Shown: positions 47,620 through 59,742 of the stretch, piece after piece
Layout of the letters: the number at the start of each line of letters is the position of its first letter
How positions within the stretch are numbered: the first letter of the stretch is position 1
NCBI GenBank assembly: GCA_947095535.1
Contig: OX352772.1
Coordinates: 315,590,018-315,654,017 of the forward strand
Direction of reading: 5' to 3'
Source of the DNA: Poecilobothrus nobilitatus
Taxonomy: Eukaryota > Arthropoda > Insecta > Diptera > Dolichopodidae
Length of the DNA: 64,000 bases
Translations under genes and position numbers: made by a program
Notes under the pieces: model-generated
Database searches by the model: none
What the model saw: only the letters and a program-made list of their open reading frames with translations
Told to the model about the DNA's origin: nothing

Positions 47620-47955
47620 TTACTAAGCACAGCCAAAGCGTATAATTGGCTTAATCAGTCAAATAATTTAGGTATAGGATAACGAAAAGATGGAGAAACC
47701 TTTATTAGAACGATGTGCGGAAACGGGTTAAAGGGTCTGTGCAAAGGTTTATTTTTTTGAACTATTTTGACACGCACTGTTTGCTTGCACGAAAGTTTTT
47801 GAAGTGAGGAATTGGCGAAACGGTTTAATAAATCGGAACCAAATTCATGAAGGAAATTCTTTTGGCATACGATACTGTTTCTGCTCTTATGTCGTTTGAA
47901 TTGGCTCTTGAGTTGATTTCTGCGTTTGAGTTGGCTCTTATGTCGAAATGAGATA
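47620..47955. other. GC-richer islet with short internal repeats
   Basis: Noticeably less AT-rich than its surroundings. The part at 47850-47953 contains GCTCTTATGTCGTTTGAATTG, GCTCTTGAGTTGATTTCTG and GAGTTGGCTCTTATGTCG, related units of about 20-30 bases. A 34-codon plus-strand frame from 47847 and a minus-strand frame are both open over it. No family recognised; it may be an LTR or another repeat fragment. Confidence 0.3.
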
Positions 47956-48405
47956 ATAAATTGGAAAACAAAAATTAATTTTATGGTATGGTATTGTATA
48001 ATATTTCTGCAAGTTGCAACTTATATATTATCATACTGATCTATTAAGACTACTATATATATTGATTTTGATAGAGCCTTGTTTGCATTAATTTAAAACT
48101 GCTATGTCTTAAATTAATTATATTAAAAATGCTTCTTAAAAAAATAAAATTCAATATACGTTTTTATGATATCTTTTTCAATAAAATGTGCATAGTCTCT
48201 CTTAAGAATGTAAAACAAACTTAGATGGTTTGAACATATTGAAATGGAAGTGAAAATGATTTCAAAATGAAAGCTGCAAGTATTAATGAACATTAACGGA
48301 ACTTATCCACCAAGATTTTGTGCAGAAAATATAGAGTGACAATCTGTAGAAAATTATGGAACAACTTAAAAAAATGTGATTGGGAATATGATAATGGTTT
48401 GATAC

Positions 48406-48520
48406 CGAATGCATAAAATTGAGCACAAATCTCACTTTTTTAAACAAAAACTACGCTTAAACTAGCAATATTTGTTTAGAAAAGTAAGATTTGAGTTCAA
48501 GCTCAGCTTTATGCATTCAA
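48406..48520. mobile_element. Hairpin MITE, copy 1
   Basis: About 115 bp with inverted ends GAATGCATAAAATTGAGC and, reversed at the right, TTTATGCATTC. The right arm contains AAGATTTGAGTTCAAGCTCA; the left arm has lost the TTGAACTC part. Same family as 63296-63419. It ends 22 bases before a HINE-2 copy. Confidence 0.7.
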
Positions 48521-48542
48521 CGCGATGATTAATGCTAAATAA

Positions 48543-49127
48543 TAAACAAGGTAGAATGTAAACCAACGGGTTTTAAAAGCGCACATTTCCAAAACTCAAT
48601 ACAAACTGTTTAGAATTGTGACTTGCACAAAAATTTGAAAATTTAAAAAATAAAATTTAAAAAATTTTTTGTAATAAGAAAATATGTGAAAATAGGACTT
48701 TTCTAGAATTTTGAAGGTATAGAAGAATGAAAGTAGAAAAATCATGCAAAATTTGGTTTTTACATAACGGTAAATTTAAATATTAAATTTAAAAAAATTG
48801 TATAATTTTGATATTAATTTACAAAGTTAAAAAAAATACCTGTCGCATGACGATTTCAGATGAAAAAATCTTAAGCAGAACATAAGATATATGCATTTAA
48901 AAATAGGGATTTTTCAAAGTTTGAGAGGCTGTAGTCCGTAATGGATGGGGCTACATGAAAAAGTTGTTCCACAAAATTATTTTTTTTATGAGACCTACCC
49001 ATGGTTAAAATTTTTTTTCTCTATCTTTAACGGTGTAGAAGTTTTGTAAACAGACGGACGGACGTACGAACAGAGTGAAACTAATAAGCACATTTTTTCA
49101 AATTTTTTTTGGAAATGTGCTAAAAAA
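48543..49127 (-). mobile_element. HINE-2 copy with internal deletion
   Basis: Starts AAACAAGGTAGAATGTAAACC, has GCGCACATTTCCAAAAC near 48578, and ends TTTGGAAATGTGCTAAAAA. About 250 bases of the core seen in the copy at 10021 are missing around 48715-48725. The CAGACGGACGGACGTACG block is at about 49040. Confidence 0.75.
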
Positions 49128-50314
49128 GGAATTTCTATAGATTAAAAATAAAATATTTATACTCGTTTCAGTTGTATATATATATATATATGTGCTTGTG
49201 ACAAAGGAAAGGAAATGACAAAGTTAATTTTATAAGTGCCAATTTTTCATTTTAAAAATATTTTTTTTATTTTGAAATGAAAATTTTATAAATAATTTAA
49301 TTATAAAATAAATTGCATAAAAAACTCAAGTTATAATAAATTATGCAATATTTAAATCTTTAACATTCTAAATACTTAATATTTTCCGGTGTCAAATGTA
49401 AAATAAATAATATATGTAAATAAATTTAGCATATAATTAGCATATATTTAGCATATATTTAGCATATTATATTAAAAGATTAATTTTTTATATTAAGACC
49501 CCTATTTTAAAGATAAATTCAGTCTGTATTTCTCTATTATTTGAAATAAAAATAAAAGTTAAATTAGTGCCGCCCGAATAAGTTTCAAACATTTCACCAC
49601 GTAATTTGTATGATCCAAATAAGAAAAATTGATACTAGCTATCTCTAAATATTTTGAAGATATAGTTAGGCGTAAAATTAAAAGCAAAAGTCTATGTCAT
49701 AAAATTTCAAAATATTTTCTGTATACAACCTTCCAAGTTCCTTGTAGTTAGCTGAAACCATAATATCTATAGCTTTTGTCAATTAACTGTAATTACAGTT
49801 ACTAAGGTATTAATTTATAATTTGAGTTTTTCAACTTTTCCGTAAAAACTTTTTAAATAGTTTATGGGAACCAATTTTTAAATCTTAATTACATTAATCG
49901 TAAATAAATAAATTTAAAAATAGATTAAGTATCTAAAACTTTTTATTGTTGATATAAGCATTAAAAAATGGAGGTCTTCAAATTATGCCTTCCAAGATAC
50001 AATTTTTAATTTATTCTAAAAATATTTTAGTATTAAGTAAAATTTTTACTTGTATTTAAGTGTTGTTACTTCTGGGCACTCCTAAATAATTAAATATCCA
50101 TAAATTTACTACGCATAGAAGCTTCAAGAAGATCAGAAGACATTAGTTACGAGTATTCCTTGTAATTTGTTTAAAGTATTTGGGCACAATTATTATTACT
50201 CTTTAATTAATTATTAACTCATTAATTATTTTTACTCTTTTTTATTATTTTGATTTCCTCAATCAAATTATTCGATTATTGTAATATATATTTCCAAGTC
50301 CAACTTATTGCGAG
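49128..50314. other. AT-rich non-coding stretch
   Basis: A TA run at about 49174-49190 and a threefold AGCATATATTT-type repeat near 49427-49465. The part next to 50315 may be the decayed 3' end of the LINE fragment, but nothing proves it. Confidence 0.4.
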
Positions 50315-50773
50315 TCACTTATATACTTTAATACATTTTTTGTATTCAGAGACTTTGCTGAGGTTGTGGTAGAAAGGTTTACCGAGTGAGAGGTTTTCAC
50401 TTTCGTTTGCTTCTTGCAACACCTGCAGGAGGTTTTGCGATTTCGCTATATACAAAGAAAGCATCCGTTTCTTTACGGTACTGATTGGACAACTGACTCT
50501 TTCATGAGAATTAGTGTTCTGAGTCACGTTTTTCTTTGTTAGTTCGTCAGTTTTTTCATTCCCTTCAATATTACTATGCCCAAGCACTCACAAGAAGGTT
50601 ATATTTAGTCTTTCCTCTTGGCACTGCCAAACAAGCTTTGAGATTGTAATGTTCGCGTTAATGGCCTTAATCGGGGATTGACTGTACACACGGATGACGA
50701 CCGTTCCCATTTGTGTGTTATTTCCATTCAAAATTCGAGTAACCTCTCTAACTGCTAGTATCTCCGCCTGAAA
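50315..50773 (-). pseudogene. LINE RNase H domain fragment, inactivated
   Basis: Minus strand. It reads FQAEILAVREVTRIL, VIRVYSQSPIKAINA, SKLVWQCQEERLNITFL, a TGA stop, then VLGHSNIEGNEKTDELTKK. This is the RNase H domain found after the RT in Jockey/I/R1-type LINEs. The normal motif is YSDSQ..I.A; here the residues including the catalytic Asp appear deleted (YSQSP). The stop falls where the usual Trp of FLWVPGHS would be. The distal Asp of N.KTDELTKK is kept. No RT part is present upstream; the element stops against HINE-2 sequence at about 50790. Different from the CR1/Jockey-like fragments, which show no RNase H. Confidence 0.85.
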
Positions 50774-50797
50774 GATCGGAGATAAAAATAATCGGTA

Positions 50798-51352
50798 GGT
50801 CTTATTGAAAAATTAATCTTGTAGAACAATTTGTACATGTAGCCTCACTCATTAGAAAGTTACAGTCCCTTAAAGTTGGAAAAATCAAATTTTTCAATTT
50901 TAAGGTTTGCTTAACAGTTTTTCATTTTTTTTTATTATATATAATGTTAATTTACCGTTATATGAAAATCATATTTTGTAAGAATCAAAATCTTCCGTAT
51001 TTTTAAAATTATTTTAGTTTGAACCATGAAATTTTAAAAGCTTAAAGATCTTTGAGATTTAGCACAACTTACCTTAAAACAAATAGTTTAAGTTTTTATC
51101 CCCTGTTTAAGAGCTATTAAGAGTCAAAAATCGAATATACTTTATTTTTAGACAACTGTCCAAATTTATCGAAATTAAGATATCAAAATAAAAGCTTATA
51201 TTATATTTTTATTGTTTTAACCGACTTTCTTAATTATAATTAAAATAGCTTAGAAAAAAAATTTTTTTTGAAGTAAAAGAAATATAAGGCATGATTTTAC
51301 TGTTTTCTGAAAATTATCGCATTTAAAGCTTTTGGTTTTTACATTCTGCCTT
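50798..51352 (+). mobile_element. HINE-2 3' part, 5' truncated at the LINE
   Basis: Begins GGTCTTATTGAAAAATTAATC (compare 40322), has CATTAGAAAGTTACAGTCCC, ACCCCCTG-like and TAAGAGCTATTAAGAG words, and ends TTTTTACATTCTGCCTTGTTTT. The left end with the GTCC block is missing. Confidence 0.6.
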
Positions 51353-52084
51353 GTTTTCATTGAATTTAAATATTCTAATATCAAAATATTCAAAATCCAT
51401 TCTTTACCAATATTGTTTTAAAGTAGGACATAATATTATGATAAAAAACATATAGTATAACTTATTATTTAAATGATTCATATTGCATAAATTACGAAAA
51501 AATTAATAGTATAATTAACATAAAACCTTTTTAACTCTTCTAATGCGCATTTAAATTTAAATAAAAAAAAAAATTTTTTAACAAACATAAGCTGGAATAT
51601 CTGCACTTCATTTATTTTACGAAAAAAAAATTATTAAATCTGAAAAAAAAAAAAAATACAACTTGGTATAAACTCTCATTAAATAATTTTTATTTTCCGT
51701 GGGAATTTAAACAAAAGTTTTTAAAGAGAAAAAAAATAGAATTTCAACAGAAGAAAATTAAAATCAAAAAAGAAAGAAAACTTTTCCTTCATTTCCACAA
51801 ATCACTACAAACCACCATTCATTATTTTTATTTTATAATAAAGTGTCATTATAAAAATCCATGTGAATGACCTCTCCTATACTAAATATATAGTGATAAG
51901 TTGTTGTGCCAATTATTTTTCTGTCAACTACACTTTTTTTTATAGTTCGAAAAAAATTTCCACCTTTTTCGACAAATAATTTGTTATTTTAATTCGACTT
52001 AAATTTAAAAAAATTTCCTAGAAGTTTTGTCAATTAATACCGTACAATCTTACACTGTAGTCTTATGCTGAAACAAACTCACCG
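51353..52084. other. AT-rich non-coding stretch
   Basis: Homopolymer-rich; no structure recognised. Confidence 0.45.
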
Positions 52085-52200
52085 GTAACAAAATATTATG
52101 GAAATTACGGTCACATAAATATGACAATTGATTCCAACCCACATTCCCTCGGTGGTTGCAGGGTATTTTATAGGCTCTTACACACAAGAACACCGAAACG
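52085..52200 (-). mobile_element. tRNA-derived SINE, partial copy 4
   Basis: Minus strand reads CGTTTCGGTGTTCTTGTGTG, GTAAGAGCCTATAAAATACC and CCGAGGGAATGTGGGTTGGAATC. The A and B boxes are recognisable but mutated. The body beyond the B box is different or lost. Confidence 0.55.
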
Positions 52201-53497
52201 ATTCCAAATTTATTTTCCAAAGATAAAAAAATAGATTCCCAGCAACACCTACGTAGTTCAAATTCCTGAAAGATATAATTCAGCAGATGAAAATTTGTTT
52301 GTAACTCGAATTTTACGAATAGAGAGACATTGAACAAGTGTTAGCTAAAATTGGGAATGATTGTATTTACAATATATTTTGAATTTATCTCCTTTTTTAA
52401 ACAAAGTTTTCCTTTTCCCAAAACGTGCAAAAAAAAACCAAAGATTAACTGTATTATCTGATCAAAAACAGAGGTATTATTTAGTGGGTTAAAGTCCTAC
52501 ATGTTGATAGGAGAATAATCACACTTGTCTCATTCCTTGACAGCATCTTTTGATAATTCAAAATTATCTTCGTAAAAAAAAAAGTACGTTTTTATTACAA
52601 AAATATAATATAGTTACATTGACAATCATAAACTGATTAGCGGGCGATTTTTTTATAAACGCTCTAATCAATTTTATGATTGTTTAATTCAAGTTCTAAA
52701 CCAAACCAGAATATCCAAACATCATATGATTTCATTTCATATCATCAAATTTTAAACATAGTTTCAAATTTTAGAAAGAGATAAAAATAGAGAGTGTATA
52801 ATGAGTTTTTTTTTTTTCGTTCATTCATTTTTCGGTTCATTTGGTAGTTTTTCTTTTGTTTTCATTTCGCCGAAGAAAATAACAAAAGTTTCTTTTTTTT
52901 TTTCCCCCGATCATGTAATCCCATTAAACTAAAAAACAAAACGAAAGCAATAATATAAACGTAAATAAAGTCTTCATTAACTGAATAGTTTCTAAATCTT
53001 TTGATTAAGTTTTAATTTTCGTTTTTAGAATAATATTCTGACAATAATTACTTACAGTTTTCATAAAATGGGTTAATAGAGTTTTAATATCTTTTCAAAT
53101 AAATATATTATTATCCAGTAAAAGAAAAGAGGAAGGAAAAATAGAAACAGATTAAAAAGAAATTTCTCAGTAAATTCTTATAAGAAAACTAAAGTGTCCA
53201 TTGTATGTGAATAAATCCTTCTAATAACGAAAGACTCATCAATAAACACCCATTATTATATAATAAAATCTATAATTATAATTCAGTAGTTTTCAGCCAT
53301 ACACTACGTATTATGAATTCCGTTTCAAGCTTTGAACATCAGTAACTACTTATTTCTTAAGATTTTTCTACTATAAAACCTATACATAATATTAATAATA
53401 AAATATAAACAACACATTTCAAATTTACATTACAGTAGTATGATACCTACGATAGACGGTAGTAGTAACTAGTAACGAAACATACAGAATAACAAAA
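52201..53497. other. AT-rich non-coding stretch
   Basis: No gene or clear repeat seen. Confidence 0.45.
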
Positions 53498-53722
53498 AAA
53501 CAAGTAAATGTAACAGTAAGTCGATGCAACCGACTTATTAATACCCTACACCTGAATAATTCGAATTAAATTAAAAATCCATAAGTGTTTTTGGCAGCTG
53601 CTTGAACTTCTTCCCTTTTCTGTCTTATTCAACTCGAATTTCAAGAACGTAAAAGAGGCATCCGCTTGGGATATGCTTGACACCCTTGTATAAAATTTTA
53701 AGTTTCTATCTTAATTATTTTC

Positions 53723-56000
53723 GGAGATTGGTAGTCCTTGGGATGTTTGTGTCAGCTACCCGAATTGCCACTCCAATTCATCGAATCCATCTCAGGAACA
53801 TAAAGAAAACTTGCCAGAACACCATTCTATTAAATTTAAAGGTTCTACTTTTGTTGGTTTTGGAGATATGCTCGTTGCTCTTGTGCTCGTCCGGAAGTTT
53901 CCAAAATACGAACCATTGGTTCAAATTCTTTCAAATGTCAGTTTCCAATTTTACAGAAAAGGAAACATAACAGAACACCTTTGTACTAAAAATAAAAGTT
54001 CTATCTTTGTTGGTTGTGGAGATATACTCGTTTGCTCTGGGGCTCGTCCGGAAGCTTCCAAGATTTGAACCCATGGACCAAATCCTCACAAATTTCAGAA
54101 ACATAAATCAAACATGAAGGAACACCATTCTGCCTAATTTAAAGGTTATATCTTTGTTGCATTTGGAGATAATATCATTTGCTCTGAGGCTCGTTCGGAA
54201 GCTTTCAAAATCCGAACCCAAGGACCAAATCCTCTCAAATTTCAGAGGCCTAAATCATACATGAAAGAACACCATTATGCCAAAAGTAAAGGTTATATAT
54301 ATTTGTTGTTTTTGGAGATAATCTCATTTGCTCTGGAGCTCGTTGGGAAGCTTCCAAAATCCAAACCCATGGACCACATCCTCTTAAATTTTAGAGACAT
54401 AAATCAAACTGGAAGAAACATCATTATAAAAAATTTAAAGGTTCTATCTTTATTGGTTTTGGAGATAATCTCGTTTGCTCTGGGGCTCGTTCGGAAGTTT
54501 CCAAAACCCGAACCCATGGACCAAATCTTCTCACATTTCAGAGACTTAAATAAAACATGAAAGAACACCACCCTGCCAAATTTAAAGGTTATATCTTTGT
54601 TGGTTTTGGAGATAATCTCATTTGTTCTGGTGCTCGTTCGGAAGCTTCCAAAACCAAACCCATGGACCAAATTCTCCTAAATTTCAGAGGCCTAAATCAT
54701 ACATGAAAGAACACCATTCTGCCAAAAGTAAAGGTTATATATTTGTTGTTTTTGGAGATAATCTCATTTGCTCTGGGGCTCGTTCGGAAGCTTCCAAAAT
54801 CCAAACCCATGGACCACATCCTCTTAAATTTTAGAGACATAAATAAAACTGGAAGAAACATCATTATAAAAAATTTAAAGGTTCTATCTTTATTGGTTTT
54901 GGAGATAATCTCGTTTGCTCTGGGGCTCTTTCGGAAGTTTCCAAAACCAGAACCCATGGACCAAATCTTCTCACATTTCAGAGACTTAAATAAAACATGA
55001 AAGAACACCACCCTGCCAAATTTAAAGGTTATATCTTTGTTGGTTTTGGAGATAATCTCATTTGCTCTGGTGCTCGTTCGGAAGCTTCCAAAACCAAACC
55101 CATGGACCAAATCCTCTTAAATTTCAGAGACATAAATCAAACACGAAAGAACACCATTGTACCAAATTCAAAGGTTCTACCTTTGTTCGTATTGGATATA
55201 ATCTCATTTGCTCTGCGGCTCGTTCGGAAGCTTCCAAAATTCGAATCCACGGTTCAAATTCTTTCAAATTTAAACCCATGGCCAAATCCTCTCAAATTTC
55301 AGAGACTTAAATCAAACATGAAAAAACACCATTCGGCCAAATTTAAAGGTTATATATATTTGTTGTTTTTGGAGATAATCTCATTTGCTCTGGAGCTCGT
55401 TGGGAAGCTTCCAAAATCCAAATCCATGGACCACATCCTCTTAAATTTTAGAGACATAAATCAAACTGGAAGAAACATCATTATAAAAAATTTAAAGGTT
55501 CTATCTTTATTGGTTTTGGAGATAATCTCGTTTGCTCTGGGGCTCGTTCGGAAGTTTCCAAAACCCGAACCCATGGACCAAATCTTCTCACATTTCAGAG
55601 ACTTAAATAAAACATGAAAGAACACCACCCTGCCAAATTTAAAGGTTATATCTTTGTTGGTTTTGGAGATAATCTCATTTGCTCTGGGGCTCGTTCGGAA
55701 GCTTCCAAATCCAAAACCCATGGACCAAATCCTCTTAAATTTCAGAGACATAAATCGAACGGGAAGGAACATCATTGTACAAAATTTAAAGGTTCTATCT
55801 TTGTTGGTTTTGGAAATAATCTCATTTGCTCTGGTGCTCGTTCGGAAGCTTCCAAAACCCAAACCCATGGACCAAATCCTCTTAAATTTCAGAGACATAA
55901 ATCGAACGGGAAGAAACATCATTGTACAAAATTTGAAGGTTCTATCTTTGTTGCTTTTGGAGATAATCTCGTTTGCGGAGATTATCTCCAAAAGCCGGAA
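53723..56000 (+). repeat. 147-bp tandem repeat array, about 16 units
   Basis: The landmark GGAGATAATCTC or a variant occurs at about 53723, 53872, 54018, 54165, 54314, 54461, 54608, 54754, 54901, 55048, 55194, 55371, 55518, 55665, 55812 and 55959. The spacing is 146-149 bases except one step of 177. Each unit has TCGTTCGGAAGCTTCCAAAA and an AACCCATGGACCAAATCCTC segment. Units at 54314/54461/54608, 54754/54901/55048 and 55371/55518/55665 repeat as near-identical triplets. Confidence 0.9.
55954..55994. repeat. 17-base perfect inverted repeat closing the array
   Basis: CTTTTGGAGATAATCTC (55954-55970), a 7-base spacer, then GAGATTATCTCCAAAAG (55978-55994). The unit landmark has been copied in reverse right after itself. 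Confidence 0.9.
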
Positions 56001-56136
56001 TCATTCGGAAGCTTCCAGAATCCGAACCCATGGACGGATTTTGTCCAGATTCGAACTTAGCCTTTCTTTCGTAATTAGTAACCTACTATATAAATTTCAT
56101 CAAGATAGCATCATTATTTTTTGAGTTATCGTGCGT

Positions 56137-56178
56137 ACGGACGGACGGACGGACGGACGGACGGACGGACGGACGGAC
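56137..56178 (+). repeat. (ACGG)n microsatellite within the HINE-1 3' block
   Basis: About ten tandem GGAC/ACGG units where other HINE-1 copies have one to three (CGAACGAACGGACATCG at 12058). This is the CCGT-rich word typical of DINE-1-like elements, here expanded. Confidence 0.9.
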
Positions 56179-56313
56179 ATCGCTAAATCGACTCCGGCGG
56201 TGATCCTGATTCAGAATATATATACATGTCTATACCTAACTCGCTTCCTTTTGGTGGTTACAAACACCATACCAAAGTTAATATACCCTATACTTTAGGT
56301 GTAGGGTATAAAA

Positions 56314-59300
56314 ACACAAAATTATAAGAAACATTCTCACTTACTCTTTTTAAAATTGTGTATTCTTTTTTTCCTCTCGAGTCTCAAGTCTCGATTCGAC
56401 TCGACTCGACTTCAACGGCTGAACTATTTTTTGGCTATATGTATGCAATGTACTTGAACTTATGTATGTGTATAAAGAAAAAAATTTAAAAATTGATAAA
56501 AATCATCATTTATACAATATTTATTGAAATTTTAAATAATGATGAATGATATTGATCTGATATTAATAATCAATATGTATCTAAGTATGTACTTATGTAT
56601 AACCAGCGGTCGAGTCTCTTTAAAATTCAAATATATAATTGTTTTGATTTTTTACTTTTCTATTAAATTGTTGCATTTATGTATGAATGTTTGTATATTA
56701 TTTGAAGCGATTAGAAAACTTTTCTAATTGTATTCTTTTTTTAATTCAATTTCTTCTCATATAAGTATTTAAATTTTAGTAGACAGCAGTTCTTACAACC
56801 AAAATTATATTTGAATAATTTTTTATTTTTAAATATTTTGTATGTCAATTTTATGCAGAGTTACCATTTATACAATTGTGGTAATCTGTACCATGTACAA
56901 TCTTAATCAAGGATTGTATGTCAAATATACGGTATTTTCAGATTTTAAATTTTTTAGATTAGGGCAAGATAAAACGAACAACGCTAATTATTGTTACAGA
57001 CAACGTGGCCTATAAAAAAAGTTTAATTGAATTTTGCTTCAAACTTTGTTTGTGCATTTTACGAATGTTTTACGGATACCTATTCTGTTTTCCCTTTAAA
57101 ACATTTGTTTCGAACTCAATAAATAAATAAAAATAATAGTCCTCACTCACAATACCAAATAATCTAAATATGTGTACGTCACCAACTACAGACTTTTTAT
57201 ACAATTTAATTCTGTTTTGGAGTTATTTTAAAAATAATTTTAGTTAGTGTTTTGATGATTTGGTTTTGCTTTCTGATTTACGGTTTACGGATTGTACTTT
57301 TTCCATAAATTCTATTTTTCTAAACTGCAACTGTCTAATGTCTATTATATGAATTGGGATTCAACATAGAATTTGACTACACATTAACAGGGGCCTCTAG
57401 TTTTATAATCTGCAATCTTTGAAAAATATTTGTATAGGTGCATCTCATCAAAAATCTCAATTTAAATTGGCAGTGATACATTTTAAAATGTTTTTAGTCC
57501 AGTTTAAAAGATCTGGTGGTACGATCTTATACAAATTTCAAAATCTTATCTATATATCATAACATTATAAACCTTTTATTTTGTTTCATAAGATTTATAT
57601 ATACATATTATAATATATTTATACATATTATGATGTTATATACTTTTTTATATAGTCATTATAAAAATAATGTTTTTCTTTTACAATACAACTTATGCTT
57701 AACTTCATGTACTGCTATCAATATTTAAAATATTGAATTTAAGTTTTGTTTTTAATTTATCTTGAAATTTATCTTTTGAATAATAAAAAAAAAACAAAAA
57801 AAAACTTTTTAACAAAATAATGCTGAAAATTAAAATTTTTTTAAATATATTTTAATAAACTTTTAGTGCAGTTTTATTTTTGTATATTTTTTTTAATTTT
57901 ATTTTTTTTTAATTATTCTAAAACTCACTTCTGTAGGCACATTTAAAATATTTTCCTAATTTTATGATTGTTGTGCAATAATAATAAAACCTTTCAAAAA
58001 ATCTTTAAGTCAAAAAAGCAGACATAAAAATCGCCAGTTAAAAAAAAAAAAAAAAAAAAATTTTTTATTTTTACTAACGTATTTTTACTACGTTGTAATT
58101 CAAGCTTTTAAAATTTCCTGTTTCGCGGTAACAAAAAAACATCTGTGAAGAAAATAAATTAAAAAATTTCTAAAAGTTAAACTGATTAATTTATGAATTG
58201 CATTTTCCCAAGCTATTGGCCACAAATAGCCCTGATTAGTTTATGCGACTAGGCTTGTATTCGAATATCTTCTCTAGGCATGTAATAGGGTATAATATAA
58301 TATCTGCTGCTTTACAATAAAAAAATAGAAATAAACTAAATTTAATTTAATTTGTAACTTAACAAATTATTTTTGTTTTGAAAATTAATTAATGCAAAAT
58401 TTCATGGCGTACAATGCCACGCAACTAAGCTGTATTTTTTTTTTTCCTAAGGGAGGCGAGAATTTTCCAAAGACACCAAGAATTCCTCTTTGGTAGTGTC
58501 AGATTCTAACTGTCTAAACGTAATATAATCAATCAGTCAGCTTTAGTCAATATAATGAGATGAAACTTCTACCTGTTAACGCAGAATATTGGCTATAAGG
58601 GATAGCGATACAAAAGGATAGGACAATAGGATGCGGAAACATTAGAAGTGAGACTGTAAGGAAAAAATTAATCCACCTATTATTATTACTATTTTGCTAA
58701 CAGTGGCAATAGCCGTTACAAAAGTTACAACATTCGTTCATGAGGTAATTATTTCCTGCATGAGATAATTATTGATGGCAACCCTTAATGAATGTTATGG
58801 GGTAAACATTAAGAAGTCTATACTATCACAGTTTTGAATATTTTCGGTTTCCATATTACACAAACAATTTAAAATAAAAAAATTACATTTTTTAAGAAAG
58901 GTCTTCTAAATGCAAACAATACTATTATGATTAGTGATTGGTTCTTTTCTTTGCATAACCATTCAGACTGAAAAATTGTTAAGAACAAAATTGAAACAAT
59001 TTTTAAATTTTTGAAAATTGAAAAGATTAAATTATTTAAAGTTGAACTATCTAACTAATAATTCATTCAAAAATATTGTATTATAACTAAAACAAATTTT
59101 TTTTTTTATGGTTATAAAAATATTATAGTTTTAAAAATGAAAAAGCTAACAAATGAAAAATATTTTAAAGATATTACAAGTTTTATTTTGCATGACCGAA
59201 TAAAAATAAACTTCTTAATATTAAATAATTTCAACATATTTTTTTATAAGAATATTTAAAGAATTTAGAAAATATTTCCTAGAAAACACCTAATGTATGA

Positions 59301-59742
59301 CCATATATTGGCTCAATATTTGATTTAAACAAACAATAAAACTATGTAAAATTATTTAATAAAAAATTTATCTGAATAACCAAAAATCTTTAATATTAAC
59401 TATTATTAACGATTTTTGGTTATTTGATTATTTTAAGGTTTATTTAAAAAATAATATCCATTTGAAGAAAACTAAATTTATTTCATTTAGTATATCGAAT
59501 AACATGAGTACTAAAATCTACTGACACTCTGGGCAGCATGTAAGCCTATGCTGTACCTTAACAATTTTTATAATTTCGATGTTTTTCACCGCCCCCGGTT
59601 AGAATAAGTTGAACCTCAAAAAATTCTAAAGCTTTACTATATCCATAAGAAATAAAAAATCTTTAAATAATGTTAAAATAATTAATTCATCTAAATTCAG
59701 TGCATTGCACTTTTGAACGAATTCCTACAAAAATAAATTGTT
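56314..59742. other. AT-rich non-coding stretch
   Basis: Includes a CGACTC microsatellite at about 56390-56412, poly-A/T tracts, and a 14-base perfect inverted repeat AATAACCAAAAATC / GATTTTTGGTTATT at 59375-59388 and 59411-59424. A less AT-rich patch at 58420-58620 (with GGGAGGCGAGAATTTTCC) has no match in the window. Open frames are short and A/T-driven. Confidence 0.45.

Larger units (their letters stand above)
53498..56313 (+). mobile_element. HINE-1 copy with expanded satellite core
   Basis: About 2.8 kb. The 5' end AAAACAAGTAAATGTAACAG, the AGTCGATGCAACCGACT hairpin and ATACCCTACACCT (near 53542) match the copy at 11383. The 3' end has GATCCTGATTCAGAATATA (56202), CTAACTCGCTTCCTTTTGG and AGGTGTAGGGTAT (about 56298-56310). 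The core is expanded from about three to about sixteen units. Long open frames on both strands inside (up to about 206 codons) exist only because the 147-base unit is a multiple of three; none has protein-like content. Confidence 0.85.

Noticed and set aside
53677..56124. Long open frames on both strands (up to about 206 codons)
   Set aside because: They arise because the satellite unit is 147 bases, a multiple of three, so an open frame in one unit stays open through the array. Several frames are open at once and the sequence is the repeat itself.
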